This document shows positions 44,214 through 54,083 of a stretch of 64,000 nucleotides of DNA, one piece after another. Where the stretch lies: the NCBI GenBank assembly GCA_013376985.1, contig JACABB010000004.1:129056-193055 (forward strand), read 5' to 3'. The first letter of the stretch is position 1. Each line of letters opens with the position of its first letter. The translations under genes were made by a program, and so were the position numbers. The notes under the pieces were generated by a model that had not been told where the DNA came from, did no database searches, and saw nothing but the letters and a program-made list of their open reading frames with translations. Source of the DNA: Bacteroidales bacterium (GTDB lineage: Bacteria; Bacteroidota; Bacteroidia; Bacteroidales; Tenuifilaceae).

Positions 44214-45572
44214 ATGTACAAAAGGTATGTACACGATATAAATATTGCCATAGAATCTATACTGGCTAATAAGCTGAAATCTATTCTTACAGCGTTAGGG
44301 ATTATTTTCGGTGTGGCAGCTGTAATTAGCATGTTGGCTATTGGGAAAGGTGCTCAAAAGGAGATTCTTGATCAAATAAAGATGGTGGGAGTTAATAACA
44401 TACTTATCATTCCTATATTTGAAGCACCAGATGAGCAGCAATCGCAGGAAGATGCTGGCAATAAACAAAAGCGTAAATTTTCTCCAGGCCTAACCCTTGC
44501 CGATGTTGATGCTATTAAGCAAATTATCCCTTCTGTCACAAAAATCAGCCCGGAGATAAGCCTAAACTCATTCGTTCAGTACGAAGGTGTTCGTGTTCCT
44601 GCAAAGATTATGGGCGTTTCGAACGATTATTTCGATCTATATAATCTTCCCATCGAGAAAGGTGTCTTCTTCAACGATTATCAGGAAGAGCATGGAATTC
44701 CAGTTTGTATAATTGGCGGGAATATTAAATCTAAGTTCTTTAGCAAGATTGATCCTATTGGACAATATATAAAGTTTGGGCAGATTTGGTTAAAGGTGAT
44801 TGGCGTTCTAAGAAAAACAGAGCTAACAGTTAGCGGGTTTCAGAATGTTGGCGTAAATGTTTATAACGATAATGTTTATCTACCTGCCAAAAGTATGTTG
44901 CTAAGATATCAAAACAGGGCACTTGTTAATTCTAGGAAAGTATCAGAAGGAAATAGATTTTTTGGCGGTGGAATGATGTTTACATTTGGTGGCGATACAA
45001 AATCTCAAGCACCAAAGAACTACCATCAACTCGATAAGGTTATTGTTCAGGTTGCTGAAACGCAAGATATCAACTCAACAACCGAAGTACTTAGTAGAAT
45101 GATGCTTCGAAGGCACGAGGAGGTTAAGGACTTTGAAATCACTGTTCCCGAATTGCTACTAAAACAGCAGGAAAGAACAAAGGATATCTTCAATATTGTA
45201 CTTGGTGCAATTGCCAGTATCTCTTTGATTGTTGGGGGGATTGGTATTATGAATATTATGTTCGCCTCGGTAATGGAGCGTATTAAGGAGATTGGAACAC
45301 GCATGGCTATTGGAGCAAAAAAGGCTGATATAATAGCGCAATTCCTCTCCGAAGCCGTTCTTATAAGTGTAACTGGTGGTTTTATTGGAATCATTGTGGG
45401 TTTTATACTTACTAAGCTGATTACCCATTTTGCAGGAATACTAACAATAATAAGCCCACTATCCGTTTTAGTGGCATTTGGGGTTTCCGCTGCGGTGGGT
45501 GTAATCTTTGGATTATCGCCAGCTAAACGAGCTGCCGATAAAGATCCTATTGAATCGTTGCGTTATGAATAG
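44214..45572 (+). CDS. ABC transporter permease, MacB/FtsX type
   Basis: A 452-residue inner-membrane permease. The N-terminal cytoplasmic helix and first membrane segment (NKLKSILTALGIIFGVAAVISMLAIGKGAQKEILDQI) are typical of MacB/FtsX proteins, followed by a large periplasmic MacB_PCD domain. A cluster of three C-terminal membrane helices includes VGGIGIMNIMFASVMERIKEIGTRMAIGAKKADI, the FtsX signature. There is no ATPase domain fused and no ATPase gene next to it. The gene lies between the adaptor and TolC genes and its stop overlaps the region just before the TolC start, so it is part of a tripartite export set. Confidence 0.9.
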   Translation: MYKRYVHDINIAIESILANKLKSILTALGIIFGVAAVISMLAIGKGAQKEILDQIKMVGVNNILIIPIFEAPDEQQSQEDAGNKQKRKFSPGLTLADVDAIKQIIPSVTKISPEISLNSFVQYEGVRVPAKIMGVSNDYFDLYNLPIEKGVFFNDYQEEHGIPVCIIGGNIKSKFFSKIDPIGQYIKFGQIWLKVIGVLRKTELTVSGFQNVGVNVYNDNVYLPAKSMLLRYQNRALVNSRKVSEGNRFFGGGMMFTFGGDTKSQAPKNYHQLDKVIVQVAETQDINSTTEVLSRMMLRRHEEVKDFEITVPELLLKQQERTKDIFNIVLGAIASISLIVGGIGIMNIMFASVMERIKEIGTRMAIGAKKADIIAQFLSEAVLISVTGGFIGIIVGFILTKLITHFAGILTIISPLSVLVAFGVSAAVGVIFGLSPAKRAADKDPIESLRYE

Positions 45573-45585
45573 AAAGCATTTAAAG

Positions 45586-47064
45586 ATGAAGAAGTTAATA
45601 ATTATTATAGTTGCAATTCTGCTTAATTCAACATCAGCGTTTTCGCAGAAACCAATTAATCGTCTTACGTTGGATGAGGTTTTACAATTAGCCAAGGATC
45701 AATCACCACAAGCAATACTTGCAAAACATCGGTTTAGGGCATCATACTGGGAATACAGAACGTACAAGGCAGAATATCTTCCTAGTCTAACAATGACATC
45801 TAAATTGTTTGATTTTAATAGATCTCTTTCAAGATATCAAAATCCCGATGGTTCATATCAATACACCAGAGATAATAGTAATACTGCATCGGCAGGTCTT
45901 GCGCTTAACCAGAACATTGGATTAACAGGAGCGAAAATCTTTATAAACTCATCGCTTGAGCGAACTGATTTATTGGGATCTAATAGAAAAACATCATACT
46001 TATCGGTTCCTGTTTCAATTGGATTCACACAACCTATCTTTGGTTTCAATTCGCTGAGATGGGAGAAAAAGATTGAGCCGATAAAGTACGAAGAAGCTAA
46101 ACGCAACTATCTACAATCGCTTGAATCAGTATCCATGGATGCTTCAAGGCTATTCTTCGATCTTATTCTTGCCCAGCAGAACCTTCGCACTGCCAAATTA
46201 AACCATGCCAATACCGATACTCTTTACAAGATTGCAAAAGGAAGGTATAATATTGGAACAATTGCTGAGAATGAGCTCCTTCAAATGGAACTTAGCTACT
46301 TAAACGCTGGCAGCGATGTTAGCGATGCAGAGGTTGATTTACAACTCAAGAAGTCAAAAATTAAATCCTATCTTGGTTTAAACGATGAGTACGATCTTGA
46401 GCTGATTATTCCAACCTCATCACCTAAAACGGAAGTAAAATACGATGAGGTATTAACCCTTGCTAAAATGAACAACCCTTCAATTCTTGCATTGCAACGT
46501 CAGCTAATTGAGGCAGATCAAGGGGTGGCACAGGCAAGATCACAGAGAGGGTTTAGTGCTAGCCTTAACGCTTCATACGGGTTAACCCAGCAAGCAGATG
46601 TATTTGATAATGCATATAAAGATCCATTGGATCAACAGGGAGTAAGGGTTGGCTTAACAATCCCAATACTTGACTGGGGGTTGGGTAAGGGTAAAGTAAA
46701 GATGGCACAATCAGCAAGAGAAGTGACAAAAACCACCGTTCAACAGGCATTAACCGATTTTGAGCAGGATGTGTTTTTGAAAGTTATGCAGTATAATAGG
46801 CAGGATGATCAGGTAATGCTCTCAGCAAAAGCCGATACTATATCTCAAAGTCGCTATAATGTTACCAAAGAGAGGTTTTTAATTGGTAAGATTGATGTAC
46901 TAGACCTAAACGTTGCCCAAACCGAGCGTGATGCAGCAAAACAAAAATATATCAATACCCTAAATAACTTCTGGCAGTTTTACTACAATATGCGTAAGCT
47001 AACGCTTTATGATTTTGAAAAGAAACAACCACTAAGTATGGATTTTGAAATGCTTTTAAAATAA
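45586..47064 (+). CDS. TolC family outer-membrane channel
   Basis: About 492 residues from ATG 45586: signal peptide KKLIIIIVAILLNSTSAFSQ, then LTLDEVLQLAKDQSPQAILA, the opening helix of TolC-like proteins. Two repeat halves of long amphipathic helices follow, with conserved LDLNVAQTERDAAKQKYINTLNNFWQFYYNMRKLTLYDF near the end. It forms the outer-membrane exit duct for the adaptor/permease pair upstream. The frame extends into the permease gene; the ATG at 45586 preceded by AAAG and giving a good signal peptide is chosen over ATG 45565. Confidence 0.9.
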   Translation: MKKLIIIIVAILLNSTSAFSQKPINRLTLDEVLQLAKDQSPQAILAKHRFRASYWEYRTYKAEYLPSLTMTSKLFDFNRSLSRYQNPDGSYQYTRDNSNTASAGLALNQNIGLTGAKIFINSSLERTDLLGSNRKTSYLSVPVSIGFTQPIFGFNSLRWEKKIEPIKYEEAKRNYLQSLESVSMDASRLFFDLILAQQNLRTAKLNHANTDTLYKIAKGRYNIGTIAENELLQMELSYLNAGSDVSDAEVDLQLKKSKIKSYLGLNDEYDLELIIPTSSPKTEVKYDEVLTLAKMNNPSILALQRQLIEADQGVAQARSQRGFSASLNASYGLTQQADVFDNAYKDPLDQQGVRVGLTIPILDWGLGKGKVKMAQSAREVTKTTVQQALTDFEQDVFLKVMQYNRQDDQVMLSAKADTISQSRYNVTKERFLIGKIDVLDLNVAQTERDAAKQKYINTLNNFWQFYYNMRKLTLYDFEKKQPLSMDFEMLLK

Positions 47065-47235
47065 TCTTGTTATCCAAATTGAAAATTAATTGATTTTTTA
47101 CATTCTATTAATTAACTAATAATCAATTTGTTTTGAAAAGATCGCTAGAAAGGAAGAAGTGAAAAGCCGCATAGCGGCTAACTCTTTGTAGAATTATTAA
47201 TTTGATTTAAAATAAGAGAGTGTCTAAAAACAATT

Positions 47236-47345
47236 TTTTAACGCAAAGAACGCCAAGTTTTCGCAAAGTTCGCAAAGTGTATATTATTCATTATTTGAGC
47301 ACTTTGCGATCTTAGCGTTTTTTCTTTGTAGGCTTTGCGAGAACT
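47236..47345. repeat. CGCAAAG-type palindromic element, copy 4
   Basis: AACGCAAAGAACGCCAAG and TCGCAAAGTTCGCAAAG on the left face CTTTGCGATCTTAGCG and GGCTTTGCGA on the right. It lies between the convergent TolC and histidine kinase genes (gap 47065-47385, no gene). A separate small hairpin GCCGCATAGCGGC is at about 47165. Confidence 0.8.
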
Positions 47346-47385
47346 CCTCATTCTGCAATGATACCTCATAGAAGGCATTAAACAA

Positions 47386-50300
47386 TTAACTTAACGGCAA
47401 TTCAACAAAAAACTTTGTTCCTTTCCCTAATTCCGTTTCAAACCATATTTTACCGCCAGTACTCTCAACAATTCCCTTTACAATTGCCAAACCCAGACCC
47501 ATACCTCCTGATTTTGTTGTAAAGTTTGGACTGAATAGTTTTGGTCTTAGATCATCTGGTATACCCTTACCGTTATCTTCAATAATTGCAGTCATTTTTC
47601 TCTCTTTACAAGATAGTTCAATCCTTATCTCCCCCTTCTTTCCCCTATCAATAGATTGAACGGCATTCTTAATTAGATTAACAAAAACTCTGAATAGTTG
47701 CTCTCTATCTCCATTAACAGTAATCTGGCTACCACACCCATTAACATAGGTGAATTTAATATTGTTATACCCTGAGAATAAGGTCAATATCTCATCAATA
47801 ATCAAATTCATATTCACCTCAACAATCGATGAAACCGGCATCTTAGCAAAGTTTGAAAACTCTGTTGCTATATTTGATAAACTATTTATTTGATCAATAA
47901 GGGAAACGGAAAACTTCTGAAACATCAAATCCCAATCCTCTCTCCCCTCCTGTTTTACCTTGATTAAATGCTGAAGGCTAAGTTTCATGGGAGTTAAAGG
48001 GTTTTTTATCTCATGTGCAATTTGTCTTGCCATTTCGCGCCAAGCACTCTCACGCTGACTTCGAGCCAGTTTTTCAGCGCTATCAGCAAGCTCAAGAACC
48101 ATCCTATTGTACTCCTTCACAAGCTGACCCAATTCATCATCGCTAACGTACTTAATGGGTTCATTATGACCTGAAATATCAACATTACGTATTTTCTCTC
48201 TTATTAACTCTAATGGCTTAGAAATTTGATTTGATATAATTATTGCCACAACGAAAGCAAATAGCGTGATTAGCGCATATATATTGATAATTGCAACAAT
48301 AATGGAATAGAGTTCAAGTATAAACTCGCCTTGACGTGTAAAGTATGGTAAATTAAGGTAGCCTATAATATTGCTGTTCTGATCAATTAATGGAACATAC
48401 GCCGAAAGAAAGGACATATTGCCTATCTGTTCCTTATGAATAATTTTTTGGGTATTGCAGTAGGCCATTTCGTACCAAGCTGCTGGATTCATATTTCGTC
48501 CCTGTAATTGTCTTTCGAATATTTCGGGACGAGATGAACCAACTAGTATACCTGAAGTACTGTAAAGGTTAATATCGGAATAAAAAACATTTGATAACTG
48601 AAATAGCTTATTCGATAGAAAGTCGTAGTTGGATGAGGTAAATAGATCTTCTTTCCCGTAATCCCTTTCAATCTCAACCATCACAGACAGTAATTTCTCG
48701 CTAAGATTATCAATACTCCTTTTCTCAAAGCTTTTAATGCTATATATAACAGAAACCGTTGCAACTAGGATAAGCGAGAGAAAAACGACTAAGATCATTG
48801 CAGTTTTTATCCTATACTTAAAACTGGATATTTCAGATCTTGTTCTTATTGGAAACATTGCTAGTTTAAACCAGAGTATAAGCATTAGTCCAAAAAAGAA
48901 GAATATGTATGCAAATGATGCTGTGGTATTTAGTAACGTTTCTCGGGGTCGGCTGATTATAACAATATCGTCATCATCGTTTCTGTATACCAGATGGTTA
49001 TATTTACCCTGATTTGTAAAATCAAATTTTTGGGTTGAATCAAGTTTAAATATACTTTCGAGCCTATAAGGATAATCACCAGTTTGTGCAATAAGCTGAT
49101 TTTGATGATATTTCGCTGTAGAGTAAACCGAAAGTTTTGATTTGCTTATAAATTTTTCCTCAAGAAGCAATTCAGGGTATCCTAGCTGCTCCAGATTCAT
49201 CTTGGAATCAAATTCAATATAAAGTCTAGATGTTCTGGATTTGTGTTTACACTCCGCATACCCAACATAGTTTATTCGGCCATTTTGAGTATTCAAAAAA
49301 TAGAACGATGTACCTGGAATACCTATACCATAAACATTTATCAAATCATTGAAAAAGCCATTACAGTCAACTTTTTGATCAGAATTGTCCATTATAAGAT
49401 CAGATCCTGGGTAGCAAACTGTTGCTCGGAAATTATACTTTTTAAAATATCCATTAAAGTATGAGTTTTGCAAATAGCCATACATCTCAATATCATGCTT
49501 TTGAATATTCTCCAGATATTGGTGTATTATGGAATCGGCCTCTAATCTCCTTGTAAGCGAACCAAATAGCGTTTCTGCAACAGGATCCCTCTCGTTACTT
49601 AGGTTAATAGCTAAAACCTTTCGCACTTCTCGATCCTTCCGAAATGTAAAATCCGATACTAATAAAACAGAGTAAAGCGCAAGGAAACATAGCAAAACCA
49701 AAAACCATGATGTTGAAATTTGAAGATTCCTGTATCTAAGTCTAAAAAGTAAACCAAACGTAGCGATTGACCAAAGTAATCCGTAAAGTGTTGGCATAAA
49801 ACCCAACACAATGGCTATAGCATATGCAATTATAAAACCAAATAGGGCATTTAAAGCTAATGTTGATTCATCAAAGCATTTTCTAAAAATGCTTGTCCAT
49901 AAATCTGTAAGCAGCAACGATGAAACAATCCAAAAAGATATGGCAACATAGCACAGCAGAGAAAATATTGAAAGGTTAAAAATCCTATAGGTTTCGAGAG
50001 TAATTGTAGAATGCATTATAAGCGATGAGAAGAGGGTATCGACTAATATATAAACACTCCAAACCAAAGCAGATAAAATGATTACATAGATTTTTTTGTA
50101 CTTAATAGATTCTGAGATAATAGAAAGCCTAAATTTTCTATAAATAAATATTACTAAAACAAAGAAAAGGATAGCATTTATTAAAAAATCTCCAAGCGAA
50201 GGATTAAAGGTTGTATGGGCGTACACCTCTGGGCTAAATAGCGCTCCTAACCCACGGTTTGGATATCCAAACTCCAAACTTAACAACCTAAGAAGAATGA

Positions 50301-51042
50301 TTATACCTGAGCTAATAAGTGAAAATAGTAAAGGTTTACGCTTAAAATATTGGAGATTGAAAAAAGTGAATACGGCTCCTAGCAACAATATAAAAGATAT
50401 CCATTGAAGAATAGATTTTAAAATGTTATACCATTCATTATTAAGACTCTTACTTTTCCTTAAATTGATCGTTGTACCGTCTTTCAGCGTTAAACTCTTA
50501 GTATTAGTATCATTCCTATCCGCAATTAGATACCCTTTTAAATCGTTGAATTTAGGGTTATAGCTATTCTCCAAAAATTTGTTTTGATAAGGATATTCGT
50601 GTTTTAACAAGAGTAATGCTAGCACTTTATCGCTCTTTACAGCAACCCATTGCCCAACATACCATGTGTTTTGAATATTACAGAGAAAGTATTTTGATTT
50701 ATTAGTTGTAGCAGTTTTAAAATCAAGACTATTAGACCAAAAAACGAGTTTATCGTTCCTGAAAAGTAGAATTGAAATATTCTTTTTAGCCAGTTCATCA
50801 CTTAAACTATCAGTATATATTTTAAAAACCTTGCTAATGCCGTATCTGCTAGATTTATCGATGAAAAATTGAGCATAACGTTCTGCTTCATTTAAATCTT
50901 TTTGGATTTTTCTTTCAATTCTTTTGAATTTAGGTTCTGAATTATAGAGAGCTGATATTATTGATGTTGAATATTCCGAAAGTAAAAAGAAGCCAATAGC
51001 CGCAATGAAAAGGATTGCTGAATGAGACCATTTATAATTCAT
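47386..51042 (-). CDS. Large polytopic sensor histidine kinase (NtrY-like)
   Basis: A 1218-residue kinase with an unusual input half. After one N-terminal helix and a periplasmic loop there is a bundle of about ten membrane helices (residues about 205-480), a second large extracytoplasmic domain (about 490-740), further helices flanking a third sensor region, and then HAMP (ISKPLELIREKIRNVDISG). HisKA follows (EMARQIAHEIKNPLTPMKLSLQHL, His near residue 1009), then HATPase (IEDNGKGIPDDLRPKLFSPNFT; GGMGLGLAIVKG). The kinase core is complete and NtrY-like. No response regulator is adjacent. The ligand and target are unknown. Confidence 0.92.
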   Translation of the reverse strand: MNYKWSHSAILFIAAIGFFLLSEYSTSIISALYNSEPKFKRIERKIQKDLNEAERYAQFFIDKSSRYGISKVFKIYTDSLSDELAKKNISILLFRNDKLVFWSNSLDFKTATTNKSKYFLCNIQNTWYVGQWVAVKSDKVLALLLLKHEYPYQNKFLENSYNPKFNDLKGYLIADRNDTNTKSLTLKDGTTINLRKSKSLNNEWYNILKSILQWISFILLLGAVFTFFNLQYFKRKPLLFSLISSGIIILLRLLSLEFGYPNRGLGALFSPEVYAHTTFNPSLGDFLINAILFFVLVIFIYRKFRLSIISESIKYKKIYVIILSALVWSVYILVDTLFSSLIMHSTITLETYRIFNLSIFSLLCYVAISFWIVSSLLLTDLWTSIFRKCFDESTLALNALFGFIIAYAIAIVLGFMPTLYGLLWSIATFGLLFRLRYRNLQISTSWFLVLLCFLALYSVLLVSDFTFRKDREVRKVLAINLSNERDPVAETLFGSLTRRLEADSIIHQYLENIQKHDIEMYGYLQNSYFNGYFKKYNFRATVCYPGSDLIMDNSDQKVDCNGFFNDLINVYGIGIPGTSFYFLNTQNGRINYVGYAECKHKSRTSRLYIEFDSKMNLEQLGYPELLLEEKFISKSKLSVYSTAKYHQNQLIAQTGDYPYRLESIFKLDSTQKFDFTNQGKYNHLVYRNDDDDIVIISRPRETLLNTTASFAYIFFFFGLMLILWFKLAMFPIRTRSEISSFKYRIKTAMILVVFLSLILVATVSVIYSIKSFEKRSIDNLSEKLLSVMVEIERDYGKEDLFTSSNYDFLSNKLFQLSNVFYSDINLYSTSGILVGSSRPEIFERQLQGRNMNPAAWYEMAYCNTQKIIHKEQIGNMSFLSAYVPLIDQNSNIIGYLNLPYFTRQGEFILELYSIIVAIINIYALITLFAFVVAIIISNQISKPLELIREKIRNVDISGHNEPIKYVSDDELGQLVKEYNRMVLELADSAEKLARSQRESAWREMARQIAHEIKNPLTPMKLSLQHLIKVKQEGREDWDLMFQKFSVSLIDQINSLSNIATEFSNFAKMPVSSIVEVNMNLIIDEILTLFSGYNNIKFTYVNGCGSQITVNGDREQLFRVFVNLIKNAVQSIDRGKKGEIRIELSCKERKMTAIIEDNGKGIPDDLRPKLFSPNFTTKSGGMGLGLAIVKGIVESTGGKIWFETELGKGTKFFVELPLS

Positions 51043-51115
51043 AGCTGTTTTTTTAGGACTTTAATTGCATCAAAAACTAAGCCGTATATTATATCTTTAA
51101 TTAAGAAAATCCATT

Positions 51116-51589
51116 TTATTCGTGATGATATGGCTCTCCTTTAATAATTGTCATTGCTCGGTAAAGCTGCTCCATAAAAACTAGCCTAACTATCTGATGC
51201 GAAAAAGTCATCTGTGATAGTGAAACCATTGCTGTAGCCTTTGACTTTACATCGGGCGAAAAACCGTATGGTCCACCAATAACAAATGTAATTTCCTTTA
51301 ATCCCAATACAGTTTTCTTCTCAATAAATCTTGCAAAATCTACTGATGTGTACTCACTCCCCTTCTCATCAAGAAGTATAACCTCTACTGATGAACGAAT
51401 TGCTGCAAGAATTAGTTCCCCTTCCTTTTGCATCTGAATAGCAGATGTCATTGTTTTAGAATTCTTGACATCAGGTATCACTTTAACCTCAAATTTACAG
51501 TAATGTGATAGCCTTTTCTCATATTCAGCGAAGCCATCAATAATATACCTTTTGTCTATTTTACCTACAACTATTAGGGTTATTTTCAT
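51116..51589 (-). CDS. rlmH: 23S rRNA (pseudouridine1915-N3)-methyltransferase RlmH
   Basis: RlmH methylates pseudouridine 1915 in helix 69 of 23S rRNA on assembled 70S ribosomes, using SAM. The 157-residue protein starts MKITLIVVGKIDKRYIIDGFAEYEKRL and carries the SPOUT knot region ITFVIGGPYGFSPDV and the C-terminal SLSQMTFSHQIVRLVFMEQLYRAMTIIKGEPYHHE, all diagnostic. The second of two adjacent ATGs (51589) is preferred. It is 70 bp downstream of the large kinase start on the same strand. Confidence 0.96.
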   Translation of the reverse strand: MKITLIVVGKIDKRYIIDGFAEYEKRLSHYCKFEVKVIPDVKNSKTMTSAIQMQKEGELILAAIRSSVEVILLDEKGSEYTSVDFARFIEKKTVLGLKEITFVIGGPYGFSPDVKSKATAMVSLSQMTFSHQIVRLVFMEQLYRAMTIIKGEPYHHE

Positions 51590-51808
51590 CAATCAATTTA
51601 TTTAATTAAAGGGAAATCAATCTTTTGGGATATCTTATAAAAATAATTTTAAGCAATTTTAGCTTAAGCAATTTACAACAAGTTTTGGATATCTGATTTG
51701 TTGTAAAATTAGGTATTCTGCCAATTCTAAATTAAATTTACCATCAAATAGGTTCTGCTATCTTGGTCTAAGTTTTGTTATCAATAGTAGATTATAAAAA
51801 ATAAAGAG

Positions 51809-52234
51809 ATGATAAAAAATAAAATTCTACCCCTCATAATAGTAGTGCTTAGCATTGCCGCTTTATCTGCATTTTCACAAAGTCAGAACGCAACAGATGC
51901 TATGAAAAAGGTATCTACAGCACTGCAAACTGGCAATTCAAAGGAGCTTTCGAAGTATTTTACCGAAACCGTTGAACTTGAGATTATGGGAAAGGAAAAT
52001 TTCTACAGCATATCACAAGCTGAAATACTTCTTAAAGATTTTTTTGAAGAGAATAAGCCTACCAAATTTGTTATAAATCATCAAGGTTTAAAAGATGTAT
52101 CGAGCTTTGCCATAGGAACATTAACTGTAAAAAATGGTAACCTTCGAGTATCCTTTTTTATGAAAACGGAGAATAACCAAACCTTAATTCATCAGCTTAG
52201 GATTGAGCAAAACGATGAAGGAGTTAACGAATAA
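51809..52234 (+). CDS. DUF4783 family exported protein
   Basis: A 141-residue protein with signal peptide (ILPLIIVVLSIAALSAFSQ). The mature part (AMKKVSTALQTGNSKELSKY, FTETVELEIMGKENFYSISQA, EILLKDFFEENKPTKFVINH) matches the DUF4783 family, small Bacteroidota proteins that probably adopt an NTF2-like cone fold. No catalytic residues can be assigned. It begins a plus-strand run with nadC 28 bp downstream. Confidence 0.78.
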   Translation: MIKNKILPLIIVVLSIAALSAFSQSQNATDAMKKVSTALQTGNSKELSKYFTETVELEIMGKENFYSISQAEILLKDFFEENKPTKFVINHQGLKDVSSFAIGTLTVKNGNLRVSFFMKTENNQTLIHQLRIEQNDEGVNE

Positions 52235-52262
52235 TTCAAATTATTAATCCCCTTAACAAACA

Positions 52263-53105
52263 ATGGAAGATACTCTAATTGATAGCCTAATTGATTTAGC
52301 TATAGCAGAGGATATTGGCGATGGCGATCACTCTTCACTTTCTTGTATACCAGAATCAGCAAAGGGAAAGGTTCGGTTAATGGTTAAGCAGCAAGGCATA
52401 ATTGCTGGGGTTGAGATTGCTAAAAGAATTTATCGTAAATTAGATATCTATATTGATTTTGAGGTTCTTATTATTGATGGCACACCCGTTAAACCAGGAG
52501 ATTTTGTTTTTACCGCAGAGGGCAAAATTCATTCTCTCCTTCAAGCCGAACGAATAGTTCTGAATGTGATGCAACGCATGAGCGGGATTGCAACGCAAAC
52601 CAATGAATACGTAAAAAAGATTGAAGGAACCAAAGCCAAAATTCTTGATACTCGTAAAACCACTCCTGGCATGAGGGTATTCGATAAAATTGCGGTTAAA
52701 ATTGGTGGTGGCGAAAATCATCGCATGGGGCTTTACGATATGATAATGCTAAAAGACAACCATCTTGATTTTGCTGGAAGTATTGAAAATGCTATTATTC
52801 AAGCAAAAAATTATCTTTTAAAAACAGGGAAAAACATTGGAATTGAGGTTGAAACACGAAATTTGAATGAAGTTGAAAGGGCTTTATCTGTTGGAGGTAT
52901 TCAAAGAATTATGCTCGATAATTTCAATCTTGAGAATACCCGACTAGCCGTTAAAATGATTAATGGTCGTTTCGAAACGGAATCATCTGGGGGTATAAAC
53001 CTTGATACAATTAGGGGTTATGCAGAGTGCGGTGTTGATTTTATTTCAGTTGGAGCAATAACACATCAAATTAAAAGTATTGACATGAATCTAAAGAAAG
53101 TATAG
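52263..53105 (+). CDS. nadC: Nicotinate-nucleotide diphosphorylase (carboxylating)
   Basis: NadC makes nicotinate mononucleotide and CO2 from quinolinate and PRPP in de novo NAD synthesis. The 280-residue protein has LAIAEDIGDGDHSS at the start, the VLNVMQRMSGIAT motif, DTRKTTPGMR (substrate-binding), GGGENHRMGLYDMIMLKDNH and the barrel end GVDFISVGAITH. All family motifs and the length are normal. It lies in a tight plus-strand group with DUF4783 before and a BrkB-family gene 9 bp after. nadA and nadB are not in the window. Confidence 0.96.
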   Translation: MEDTLIDSLIDLAIAEDIGDGDHSSLSCIPESAKGKVRLMVKQQGIIAGVEIAKRIYRKLDIYIDFEVLIIDGTPVKPGDFVFTAEGKIHSLLQAERIVLNVMQRMSGIATQTNEYVKKIEGTKAKILDTRKTTPGMRVFDKIAVKIGGGENHRMGLYDMIMLKDNHLDFAGSIENAIIQAKNYLLKTGKNIGIEVETRNLNEVERALSVGGIQRIMLDNFNLENTRLAVKMINGRFETESSGGINLDTIRGYAECGVDFISVGAITHQIKSIDMNLKKV

Positions 53106-53114
53106 GATTCTATT

Positions 53115-54083
53115 ATGAGCGTTAAGCAAAACAATAGTATTATTCAAAGGCAAAAAAGATTCTTCAAAATCAGCTACCAAATTGCTATTAAAAAAGCAAA
53201 AAGTTTTACCATTCCTGGGTTTCATGAGGTTCCTTTGTATTACGTAATTAAATTTTTTTTCAAAGGAATTGTAAATGGGGCAATTACCACGCGAGCATCG
53301 GCAGTTGCTTTTAGCTTTTATCTTGCAATTGTTCCAACTCTAATTTTTCTATTTACACTCATCCCTTATATCCCAGTAAAAGATTTTCAGGTTCAACTGC
53401 TTATGTTGATAAAAGGTATAATGCCCGATTATGCTTTTCATACCGTTCAATCAACTTTAACCGATGTTCTGACATTGAAAAGCGGAGGGTTACTTTCTTT
53501 TGGCTTTTTTGCTGCGCTCTTCTTTAGTCACAATGGGGTTAATGCATTAATTGAAGCTTTCAATGCTACATATCATACTATCGAAACCAGAAAGTTTTTT
53601 GAACAACATCTCATAGCTCTTGTTTTAACCCTTATTTTACCAATTCTGGTGATGATTGGTGTAGTACTTATATTTTTCGGGCAAAAGACTTTGAACTGGG
53701 CTATAAAACTTGGATGGATTGAAATGAATTTAACCTATTACCTTTTAGATATTGGTAAATGGTTTATTATCATTGCTCTATTTTATTTTTGTATCTCATT
53801 TCTTTACTATTTAGCTCCAGCAAAAAGGGAGAGGTTTAGATTTTTCTCAGGAGGTTCATCGCTAGCAACTTTACTAATTATTCTTACCTCGCTGGCTTTT
53901 TCATTCTATGTTAACAATTTTGGTCAGTACAATACTTTCTACGGATCATTGGGAGGACTAATTGTATTCCTTCTGTGGTTATATTTTAACGCCTTCGGCT
54001 TAATCCTTGGGTTTGAATTGAACGCTTCAATCACATCGGCAAAAGAAAAATTAGATAACGATAGCAGCCCGATATTAGAATGA
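53115..54083 (+). CDS. YihY/BrkB family inner-membrane protein
   Basis: A 322-residue polytopic protein with about six membrane helices. The family motif TTRASAVAFSFYLAIVPTLIFLFTLIPYIP is near residue 60 and the C-terminal YGSLGGLIVFLLWLYFNAFGLILGFELNA is the conserved last helix pair of YihY/BrkB proteins (once mis-called RNase BN). The function of the family is unsettled; transport has been proposed. Its stop overlaps the pdxH start (ATGA), so they are translationally coupled. Confidence 0.9.
   Translation: MSVKQNNSIIQRQKRFFKISYQIAIKKAKSFTIPGFHEVPLYYVIKFFFKGIVNGAITTRASAVAFSFYLAIVPTLIFLFTLIPYIPVKDFQVQLLMLIKGIMPDYAFHTVQSTLTDVLTLKSGGLLSFGFFAALFFSHNGVNALIEAFNATYHTIETRKFFEQHLIALVLTLILPILVMIGVVLIFFGQKTLNWAIKLGWIEMNLTYYLLDIGKWFIIIALFYFCISFLYYLAPAKRERFRFFSGGSSLATLLIILTSLAFSFYVNNFGQYNTFYGSLGGLIVFLLWLYFNAFGLILGFELNASITSAKEKLDNDSSPILE

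Noticed and set aside
36857..47345. CRISPR array made of the CGCAAAG elements
   Set aside because: The copies are kilobases apart, palindromic and variable, with no regular spacers.
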